Positions 60,901 to 64,000 of a stretch of 64,000 nt of DNA are shown piece after piece. This DNA is from Acheta domesticus. Taxonomy: Eukaryota > Arthropoda > Insecta > Orthoptera > Gryllidae. The stretch is taken from positions 214,715,773 to 214,779,772 of the forward strand of contig JAHLJT010000631.1 in assembly GCA_031308135.1 (NCBI GenBank), read 5' to 3'. How positions within the stretch are numbered: position 1 is the stretch's first letter; each line of letters begins with the position of its first letter. The position numbers and the translations under genes are program-made. A model generated the notes under the pieces. The model did not search any database, had not been told where the DNA came from, and saw only the letters and a list, made by a program, of their open reading frames with translations.

Positions 60901-63064
60901 TTATTATATAGAAGCGAATATTTTGTCAACAAAACTTGAATAAAACCACTCTTTTCTGTATTCAAAATAAATAAGTAAATAAATAAATAAAGAAAGATCT
61001 CTCTAATTTCATGTAACAACCTTGCTTGCTCACAGGCATGCCTCACATCTTGGCAGAGGAACTAGTTTTTCTGCAGTAATGGTAAACATGAGGTTGAAAT
61101 GATGGTCGCAAGGAGCACCTCTTCAAAATTATACACCAAGAAAAATTGTGACAGAATAATCTCCAGTGAGGGCATCATCCACGCGGTAATTTGAAATATC
61201 ACCTCCCTCTTACTTTTCTTCATCTAGTCTCTTAATATTGGAGGATTCTAGAAATTTTATTTACTTATATTATAATTTTATTCCTAACTTATGTGACCTT
61301 CAGAGCAAGACTACTACAGAGTACTGCCATCTGCCTCAAGTGGATTACCTGGATCTCTGACTGAATATTCCATTAACCATACTCTAAAATTGCCCCTCTT
61401 CCCCCTCAACAAGCAAACTAAAGTGTTCTCCTCAGGCAAATTTTTCTTATTTAATATCATTGCAAATAAATACATTAATAAAAATAAACTTTCAAAATTG
61501 TATCAAACAAATGATACGAATTATTGAATCTTCTCAGAACTTAACTGCCCTTAGTAAAACTGTAAATAGTTTAATTGGTCATTTTGTCAAATTTCCTGGT
61601 TCTTCTTTAAGTATCGACCTACCCAAGCATCAGCAGATGGCACACCTTTAATAGTGTGATTCTACAGCACAGACTAACTTGCATGCATTTCTGAAGCTTG
61701 TCTGGTACTTCTACTTTACTGTTAGTGGTGCAATCTCTATGTTCATAGTTTAATTTCCAGTTTTTTCAAAATCTTCATTCTAATCTTACTGGAGCTATAG
61801 GAAATGGGCATTTCAGCAGGTTTACATAAAAAGGATTAGGGATTGTGGAATTTTCTTTCAATAGAACTGGTTGACAGGATCCTCATGATGTCCTCTGCAC
61901 ATTAATGTTTATTCATCATCATAAATATTTCTCATAATTCCTATTTGCTATTAAAATCATTACAAAATAAAGTCCACAACATATGAAAATTCAGGTTTTC
62001 TTAAACCATACCATATTTAACTTGAAATTTAGTTTTTTTTCTAGTTATTACTCTGCAAAACTGTTTTCACACAAACACCAACAATTCTCAATACCTTTTT
62101 CCACAGCTTTAGTTCAATTAAGTGGCATTCCTCAACAGAAACCCTTTCACAACTGAAAATATTTACTCACCTGGAATAATTTTGCAGCTAATTTCAGGGA
62201 GTCATCATTTTCTATACTCTGTGATGATGCCACAGCACTTTGGAGAGCAGCAATATTGAATAAAACACATACTTTCTCATATGCTAATGATGAAACCGCT
62301 AAACCATCAAAAATGGATTAATTAATATTTTGTTTCCAATTTGGGTATCACAAATATTCACAATTATATTTTTGGACTCACTGAGGCTCATCCGGCCACC
62401 AAACAATGATCCTTTATCAAAAGCATCTTTCCACTTGAAGGGGATCTGAACTTCCTGTGGAGGAATTTTCGTTTCAAGAGCCACCAATTGGTCATAGTAA
62501 CTGTAACAAGGAAGAAACTTAAATGAATTCCATGCAAAATCCGGTAACTTTTATGCGGCCGAGCTGACATCATCCTCTGAATGATCAGATGAATCATCCT
62601 TAATGTTGTGGCTGCAATAAAGTAAATCAGCTCGTGCATTGTTTAGCTTGACCTTGAGCTCTAATCAATTACCTCGCGTGCTTTTTTAGATTTCTTATAC
62701 GTCAAGTGCATGCGATAAGTCTTAAGATTGAGAACGTGTAATCAAAATTGGATTGAACTGACATTATTGCTTTCCCCTGTGCACCTCTCAAATCAGGCAA
62801 AATATTGTATTACATGGAGACAGTTACAAAATATTAAACAATTTAAAACAAATCTCACCTGTATATAACCTCCAAAGAACTTTCATACTTTTCAAATGCT
62901 CGCCAAATCGCATTAGTCCTTAATTTGAAAAATTCATTTATCTGTTCACTATAATCTTCCGGCTTGTCAGCAGTGCTGTATGTTGATGCAATTAGATTTT
63001 TCAAAGGTTTAACAACATCAACATCTGATGGTTTCTTCAGCGGAACTGCTAAAAGATCAGCCAT
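34916..63064 (-). CDS. ALIX: ALIX / programmed cell death 6-interacting protein (complete, 15 coding exons)
   Basis: ESCRT accessory scaffold (PDCD6IP family) acting in endosomal sorting, cytokinetic abscission and membrane repair. Joining 62859-63064, 62382-62500, 62171-62298, 58937-59090, 58716-58840, 58539-58640, 58225-58447, 56514-56637, 54520-54697, 54116-54430, 52167-52382, 48336-48491, 47488-47650, 37889-38128 and 34916-35010 (all complement) gives 2,544 nt with no frame break, i.e. 847 residues plus TGA; human ALIX has 868. All junctions are GT/AG. The BRO1 domain is about residues 1-355, the V domain about 356-705 and the proline-rich tail about 706-847. Seen: [13 protein letters not shown] in BRO1, [11 protein letters not shown] with Tyr319, and Phe676 in EGTNFYNNL, both at the human numbering. 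The CHMP4-contact Ile212 of human aligns with Val210. The tail has PPYPLYPG, an ALG-2-type motif, but no P(S/T)AP and no GPPxxxY. The function is inferred from the family. Confidence 0.97.
35011..37888. other. ALIX intron 14
   Basis: A 2.9-kb AT-rich intron. The only structure I see is a short direct duplication of about 19 bp (attcctcctcctagtctgt) at about 37549 and 37591. No recognisable transposon ORF. Confidence 0.6.
37750..38128 (+). other. No plus-strand gene opposite ALIX exon 14
   Basis: The plus-strand open frame here is the antisense of the proline-rich exon and has no independent support. Confidence 0.7.
37889..38128 (-). CDS. ALIX: ALIX coding exon 14, proline-rich region (residues 737-817)
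   Basis: The 80-codon exon encodes [13 protein letters not shown], an alanine run, [34 protein letters not shown] and [15 protein letters not shown] resembles the ALG-2-binding type 1 motif. The acceptor is TGTTTCAG and the donor is CAAG/GTGAGT. The antisense ORF rich in Arg/Ser/Trp on the plus strand is a shadow of this exon. Confidence 0.95.
38354..38405. repeat. GGGGC-rich minisatellite in ALIX intron 13
   Basis: The tract gaggcggggcggggcggggc followed by gacgggacggg contains four G-runs that could form a quadruplex on the plus strand. It lies about 230-280 bp upstream (in transcript sense) of the exon 14 acceptor. Confidence 0.8.
38470..38880. repeat. Diverged DR repeat fragment in ALIX intron 13
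   Basis: It shares ttcgaaaaacttct, taaagcaacatg, tggagtttctgataaaatcttg and ttcatt...ccacgaaaactact with the copies at 23.4, 28.5 and 47.9 kb. Highly diverged. Confidence 0.4.
38881..40165. other. ALIX intron 13, nothing recognised in this part
   Basis: AT-rich sequence with short ORFs only. Confidence 0.45.
40170..40935 (+). pseudogene. LINE reverse transcriptase fragments in ALIX intron 13
   Basis: Plus-strand readings: [14 protein letters not shown] then, after a frameshift, [20 protein letters not shown], equivalent to the GSVLGPLLFxxFVNDLP and YADD blocks of non-LTR RTs. Next is [20 protein letters not shown], an ORF2 C-terminus-like segment, and a short (AAAT)n at 40606-40618. Further on, [19 protein letters not shown] resembles the thumb region. 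The pieces are rearranged and out of frame. The YADD is degenerate. Confidence 0.6.
40936..42117. other. ALIX intron 13, possible LINE debris
   Basis: A weak LINE-like reading near 41530-41650 ([15 protein letters not shown]) and otherwise nothing recognised. Confidence 0.3.
42122..43401 (+). mobile_element. Internally deleted piggyBac-like element (TTAA ends)
   Basis: Flanked by TTAA (42118-42121 and 43402-43405). Termini are CCCTTTATGTCC and, inverted, CCCTTTCAGTCC. Subterminal palindromes GGTACTTGTAGGTACC (left) and GGTACTTAGAAGTACC (right) are symmetrically placed. The plus strand keeps the transposase N-terminus (42607, [18 protein letters not shown], acidic) and, after a deletion junction near 42775, the C-terminus [37 protein letters not shown], and a Cys-rich ribbon (GRCELC, then in another frame SKCSFC and CCNERKNC). 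The whole catalytic DDD core is missing, so it is non-autonomous. Confidence 0.88.
43406..44485. other. ALIX intron 13, nothing recognised
   Basis: AT-rich; repeated gattccttt/ggaatag words around 43600 and 44170-44260. No coding signal. Confidence 0.45.
44490..44653. mobile_element. Palindromic MITE, copy 1
   Basis: Arms begin AACTTTGCCCCTAACAGGAA on the left and the right arm is the complement of AACTTTGCCCCTGACAGGAT. They converge on CGGGAGCTTATA / TTTAAGCTCCCAATTGG with a nested dyad gacgtcactatggtgacgt. Homologous to 45790-45926. Confidence 0.75.
44655..45823 (-). pseudogene. 5'-truncated LINE (ORF2 3' end and tail)
   Basis: The minus-strand 45823-45509 reading [40 protein letters not shown], frame change, then 45570-45157: [51 protein letters not shown] and [11 protein letters not shown]. 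This is a CR1/Jockey-type ORF2 C-terminus. It is followed by a 3' UTR ending in tatttatttccgcaaatagg and a TCTATC-type short repeat at 44651-44667. It is 5' truncated, and its ends abut two palindromic MITEs. Confidence 0.85.
45790..45926. mobile_element. Palindromic MITE, copy 2
   Basis: The left arm ctctggcaggtatcagctg ttgacagtttcatccaatc and the right arm are inverted repeats (right end gtcaacagctgtcaccttcc, agaggtagagttg). A nested dyad tgtcactacagtgaca forms the centre. Its outer end CAACTCTACCTCTGG aligns with AACTTTGCCCCTGAC of copy 1, so the two are one family. Confidence 0.75.
46010..46840 (-). repeat. DR repeat family copy in ALIX intron 13, inverted
   Basis: On the plus strand it starts taatactgcagaaaattgac and gtcccctgatcccgaag, then ggcgct-like and tttcaaaattttctcaaaaatggctcc, ttaaatttcttgtaagaatgg, and a distal part with caaatgtaattttttta and tttaaatgtcaagt. 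All match the complement of copies at 20.7-21.2, 23.6-23.8 and 28.5 kb. Confidence 0.65.
46850..47480. other. ALIX intron 13, nothing recognised
   Basis: A short reiterated gtctaactctg word occurs at 47031-47065. No gene or mobile element recognised. Confidence 0.45.
47488..47650 (-). CDS. ALIX: ALIX coding exon 13 (residues 683-737)
   Basis: It encodes [20 protein letters not shown] and EELLKDLTQ (human: ILVRFQNKCSDIVFARKTER, ELLKDLQQ), then the start of the proline-rich tail. The human PSAP TSG101-binding site would lie here, but only [14 protein letters not shown] is present. The donor is CCAG/GTATAA, less canonical than the others. Confidence 0.94.
47880..48115 (+). repeat. DR repeat fragment in ALIX intron 12
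   Basis: ttttggagacatttctaaca, aaatcttg, actgtgcatgacagtaatagaca, tattttaaagagaaga and aatgtagttgtagaag follow the same order as 23388-23590. Confidence 0.5.
48336..48491 (-). CDS. ALIX: ALIX coding exon 12 (residues 631-682)
   Basis: It encodes [20 protein letters not shown] and [15 protein letters not shown]. The Phe in NFYNN is residue 676, the position whose mutation in human ALIX abolishes YPxnL late-domain binding. The acceptor is ATTTCAG, the donor is GAG/GTATGT, and the exon is 52 codons. Confidence 0.95.
48963..49206 (-). pseudogene. pogo/Tigger-like transposase fragment in ALIX intron 11
   Basis: The minus strand reads [20 protein letters not shown], then [20 protein letters not shown] and [17 protein letters not shown]. 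This matches the NMDETPVxFDMPxxxTV ... KxRVTVMLxxxADGxKLPPxVIxK block of pogo/Tigger-type DDE enzymes, here with the DET changed to NKN. After the stop, MTEN continues the WMTEDL motif. It begins directly at the edge of the GAA tract. Confidence 0.75.
49209..49564. repeat. 356-bp GAA/GGA polypurine tract
   Basis: Uninterrupted purines on the plus strand apart from a few early c positions, made of gaa with interspersed gga. In ALIX mRNA sense it is a CTT/TCC polypyrimidine tract. It explains the poly-Leu, poly-Ser, poly-Phe and poly-Lys ORFs on both strands. Confidence 0.97.
49565..50700. other. ALIX intron 11, nothing clearly recognised
   Basis: Contains a small hairpin (tatcttatgcg at about 49817 against cgcataagata at about 49856) and AT-rich sequence. 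Confidence 0.45.
50712..51474 (+). mobile_element. Probable piggyBac-like remnant with only the transposase N-terminus
   Basis: GAGAGGTTGGCTGGAAGATG (50714-50733) and its diverged complement CTTCTTCCAGCCAACCCCTC (about 51453-51472) form an inverted repeat. Inside, ATG at 50947 opens [20 protein letters not shown] and [15 protein letters not shown], an acidic N-terminus typical of piggyBac-like transposases. The frame then runs into a short (TA)n at 51048-51066. No TTAA duplication was confirmed. Confidence 0.45.
52167..52382 (-). CDS. ALIX: ALIX coding exon 11 (residues 559-630)
   Basis: The exon encodes [20 protein letters not shown] and [19 protein letters not shown], matching human V domain (KFLTALAQDGVINEEALSVT). 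The acceptor is AATTACAG, the donor is ATCCAG/GTTAGT, and the exon is exactly 72 codons. Confidence 0.95.
53130..53800 (+). repeat. DR repeat copy in ALIX intron 10
   Basis: ttctgaaaattttgaaaatgttg, gggatttatgtaaagtac, aagaggccatgacatcagtc, agatcaatttggaatatcat, tttggtaaaaatcctgcata, tagttcagccattagcattg and ttcat appear in the same order as 23700-23880. Confidence 0.6.
53982..54078. repeat. (TA)n microsatellite next to ALIX exon 10 donor
   Basis: About 97 bp of imperfect TA. It ends 38 bp from the exon 10/intron boundary at 54116, on the intron side. Confidence 0.95.
54116..54430 (-). CDS. ALIX: ALIX coding exon 10 (residues 454-558)
   Basis: The largest exon, 105 codons of V domain: [29 protein letters not shown], then [11 protein letters not shown]. 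The donor GAA/GTAAGA lies only about 38 bp from a 97-bp (TA)n microsatellite that begins the next intron. Confidence 0.95.
54520..54697 (-). CDS. ALIX: ALIX coding exon 9 (residues 394-453)
   Basis: The acceptor is CACTTTAG. The exon encodes [16 protein letters not shown] and [17 protein letters not shown], near-identical to the human V-domain entry ([32 protein letters not shown]). The donor is GATGAG/GTACAA in phase 0. Confidence 0.96.
54867..54940. repeat. (CA)n microsatellite in ALIX intron 8
   Basis: About 37 perfect CA units. The Thr/His and Val/Cys ORFs on the two strands are artefacts of it. Confidence 0.97.
55130..55400 (+). repeat. DR repeat fragment in ALIX intron 8
   Basis: gtttgcaattctcgaaaattctgagttaaatgaaaatgagacctgtgccattctttaat corresponds in order to 23600-23660 (gcaattttcgaaaattcagag, accgtgaaa, cggacctacgccacc). 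Confidence 0.5.
55401..56513. other. ALIX intron 8, remainder
   Basis: AT-rich intron sequence without recognisable elements. Confidence 0.5.
56514..56637 (-). CDS. ALIX: ALIX coding exon 8 (residues 353-394)
   Basis: It encodes [19 protein letters not shown] followed by [12 protein letters not shown], equivalent to the BRO1-to-V-domain boundary of human ALIX (DLFEKMVPVSVQQSLAAYN). The acceptor is GTGTTGCAG and the donor is AACAG/GTTGAG. There is no stand-alone ATG-initiated ORF of notable length here, so this exon rests on homology and phase. Confidence 0.93.
56638..58224. other. ALIX intron 7
   Basis: 1.6 kb; only the ATA microsatellite was recognised. Confidence 0.55.
57863..57915. repeat. 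(ATA/TTA)n microsatellite in ALIX intron 7
   Basis: About 53 bp of ataat units that switch to attat in mid-tract, giving a small palindromic centre near 57900. Confidence 0.9.
58225..58447 (-). CDS. ALIX: ALIX coding exon 7 (residues 279-353)
   Basis: It begins [14 protein letters not shown] and carries [15 protein letters not shown], the end of the BRO1 domain with the conserved Tyr319 (a Src-family phosphosite in mammals). It ends SQNFKG before GTAGGC, where the spliced reading continues [11 protein letters not shown]. Confidence 0.95.
58539..58640 (-). CDS. ALIX: ALIX coding exon 6 (residues 245-278)
   Basis: The exon encodes [20 protein letters not shown] and [11 protein letters not shown] (human: KKFGEEIARLQ). 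The acceptor is AATTGTAG, the donor is GAA/GTAAGT, and the exon is exactly 34 codons. Confidence 0.94.
58716..58840 (-). CDS. ALIX: ALIX coding exon 5 (residues 203-244)
   Basis: A pyrimidine-rich acceptor CTTTCCAG is followed by [14 protein letters not shown], the helix that in human ALIX carries Ile212 of the CHMP4-binding patch (here Val210). It ends DWIPT before a GTATGA donor. Confidence 0.94.
58937..59090 (-). CDS. ALIX: ALIX coding exon 4 (residues 152-203)
   Basis: It begins [13 protein letters not shown] after a TTTGTAG acceptor and contains [17 protein letters not shown], equivalent to LSLIMLAQAQEVFFLKA of human BRO1. The donor is AATG/GTGAGT in phase 1. Confidence 0.95.
59091..62170. 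other. ALIX intron 3
   Basis: A 3.1-kb intron. It contains an interspersed repeat at about 60560-60993 (annotated separately); otherwise no coding or transposon termini were recognised. Confidence 0.6.
60560..60993 (+). repeat. Interspersed retroposon-like repeat, copy B, with (AAATA)n tail
   Basis: Homologous to 5360-5690 in inverse orientation (see copy A). It ends in aaataaataagtaaataaat (60966 on), a tail typical of retroposed sequence, so its sense strand is plus, i.e. antisense to ALIX. Confidence 0.6.
62171..62298 (-). CDS. ALIX: ALIX coding exon 3 (residues 109-151)
   Basis: The acceptor is GATGGTTTAG and the exon encodes [19 protein letters not shown], matching the BRO1 core (YEKSCVLFNCAAL in human). 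It ends KLFQ before a GTGAGT donor in phase 0. Confidence 0.95.
62382..62500 (-). CDS. ALIX: ALIX coding exon 2 (residues 69-109)
   Basis: A TTGTTACAG acceptor is followed by YYDQLVALE and the highly conserved BRO1 stretch [13 protein letters not shown]. The donor is CTCA/GTGAGT, leaving phase 1. In vertebrate ALIX the same segment reads [14 protein letters not shown]. Confidence 0.95.
62859..63064 (-). CDS. ALIX: ALIX coding exon 1 (residues 1-69)
   Basis: It starts at the ATG of [16 protein letters not shown], which aligns with the N-terminus of BRO1-domain ALIX proteins. The exon is 206 nt and ends ...TATATACAG before a GTGAGA donor, splitting codon 69 (AG/T, Ser). The start is the only in-frame Met consistent with the family's N-terminus. 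Confidence 0.95.
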
Positions 63065-63470
63065 CGTGAGAGATGACCACCACTACACTGCCTGCAGCAA
63101 ACTCCAGTTCCGTACGTTCCGTCGATTACACAGGAACACCGCCTACTTCTAGTCGCTGTTTGCTCCCGCCCTTCCCCCGATCTTGGCTGTAACCAGCACC
63201 AACGAGCACCGCGAGCACCAAGCACCTGACTCTGACTTGAGACGGTGAAACTCGCTCTTACCCTGTGCACCTCTAGGCGATATGCAATGACGTGTGTAGT
63301 TGTCAACTGTTTTTGCAGCCAGAGAGCCTACATAAACACACACTAAAACAGCATATTGGATGGCATAGTGGAGTCAAACTCTTAAGTTAAGTGACATTTT
63401 CCCTGTGATTTATCCAATCTTGACACAGTTAACTGTTCGGAAGGCATTTAGAAGAGAACGCCCAAGTTCT
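63065..63470. promoter_or_regulatory. Shared divergent promoter region between ALIX and the TMUB-like gene, with 5' UTRs
   Basis: The ALIX start codon (63064, minus) and the predicted end of the TMUB-like 5' UTR exon (donor at 63471, plus) are only about 400 bp apart in head-to-head orientation. The interval is more GC-rich than its surroundings and lacks transposon remnants. No TATA box was identified with confidence. Transcription start sites are inferred, not seen. Confidence 0.55.
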
Positions 63471-63747
63471 GTGAGTATTACGCTTACTTTCTTTAATGGT
63501 GTCATTCGAGTTGATGATCGGAGAACCAAAGGTTTCACGAGTGAAAATGGGGTCAGACAGCTTACCTTGATGCGGGTGTTAACCTACGAAAAAGAAAAGT
63601 TTGAGGTCATGTTGGCCACATAGCGCAGGATAATTTCATACTTTTATTGAAGAAATTGTCCTTTCGTTTACACGGTGTAGAGAACTCATGTAATTAGTGT
63701 TTCTTGTTGCAGATTGCTAATTGGCATCTCTGAAGATTTTTGACACA

Positions 63748-64000
63748 ATGCCTATAATTGAAGGAGTGGGAGATGAAGTGATTCAGTTCTTCATTGTTAT
63801 TATGTTAATATTAATTGGAATCATAGCCTGGCGTTCTACTGGACTTTCAGAACGCCAGATTATTCGGACAGTGTTGATACTGGAGAGGAGAAGTAGACAT
63901 CAAGTCTTAGCTGAATTACCCACATCTACTAGTACACCATCAGCTGCAATTGAAAATAATATTGATACAGGCCAAGAAACTACCAGTTCTGATGAAGTAC
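63748..64000 (+). CDS. Tmub1: TMUB1/2-like transmembrane and ubiquitin-like domain protein, N-terminal exon (partial, runs off right edge)
   Basis: The ATG begins MPIIEGVGDEVIQFFIVIML, matching the diagnostic N-terminus of vertebrate TMUB1 (LIEGVGDEV). It is followed by a hydrophobic helix (about residues 12-27), a basic stretch ERQIIRTVLILERRSRHQ, and a Ser/Thr-rich linker. The frame is open to the window edge (84 codons), so the ubiquitin-like domain and C-terminal membrane helices lie outside. A pyrimidine-rich acceptor (TTGTTGCAG) at 63704-63712 starts this exon, and a GTGAGT donor at 63471 is a good partner for a 5' UTR exon. Family members are ER membrane proteins linked to ERAD and receptor recycling. 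Whether the orthologue is TMUB1 or TMUB2 cannot be decided. Confidence 0.85.
   Translation, partial: MPIIEGVGDEVIQFFIVIMLILIGIIAWRSTGLSERQIIRTVLILERRSRHQVLAELPTSTSTPSAAIENNIDTGQETTSSDEV

Noticed and set aside
63405..63623. 72-aa plus-strand ORF near the TMUB-like promoter
   Set aside because: It spans the predicted 5' UTR exon donor and intron and has no similarity; the TMUB reading starts at 63748.
1..64000. Defence island, toxin-antitoxin, biosynthetic cluster or envelope gene associated with the gypsy element
   Set aside because: No such genes seen; no env-like frame follows the gypsy integrase, which ends directly in a LINE fragment.
1..64000. tRNA or rRNA genes
   Set aside because: I found no cloverleaf-consistent sequence or rRNA-like stretch that I could support by eye; a covariance-model search would be decisive.

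Overview
This window is eukaryotic nuclear DNA, very probably from an insect with a repeat-rich genome. It is AT-rich, its genes are split by canonical GT/AG introns, and most of the non-genic sequence is transposon debris (Ty3/gypsy, non-LTR retrotransposons, hAT, piggyBac, pogo-like elements, MITEs and foldback elements). I see no prokaryotic features. The order or species cannot be fixed from sequence alone.

Host genes are confined to the right-hand half. The minus strand from 63064 to 34916 encodes a complete ALIX/PDCD6IP orthologue (BRO1 domain, V domain, proline-rich tail). I reconstructed it as 15 coding exons with consistent phases and canonical splice sites, giving 847 residues. On the plus strand, starting head-to-head about 0.4-0.7 kb away, is the first coding exon of a TMUB1/2-like membrane ubiquitin-like-domain protein (63748 to beyond the right edge). 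The two genes appear to share a short bidirectional promoter.

The left half (1-32.6 kb) is intergenic and dominated by nested transposons. A single minus-strand Ty3/gypsy gag-pol relic runs from about 20.66 kb down to 7.65 kb. It has been split by four later insertions: a hAT-like MITE (8-bp target duplication), a 4.3-kb element with GTCTTTAG termini, a 2.1-kb hAT-like element (8-bp target duplication), and a pogo-like element with long inverted termini. Its far end is fused to a LINE fragment. Around it lie a pair of 394-bp MITEs, a 253-bp foldback element, an internally palindromic long repeat family, and a transposon inserted in an (AT)n tract.

The ALIX introns carry further elements: an internally deleted piggyBac with TTAA ends, two LINE fragments, two related palindromic MITEs, a pogo-like transposase piece next to a 356-bp GAA/GGA polypurine tract, and several microsatellites. 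A non-coding dispersed repeat family of at least 1 kb recurs at nine or more places. I found no evidence of a novel multi-gene system. The unusual content is the layered transposon stratigraphy, which can be dated relatively from target-site duplications and internal empty sites.
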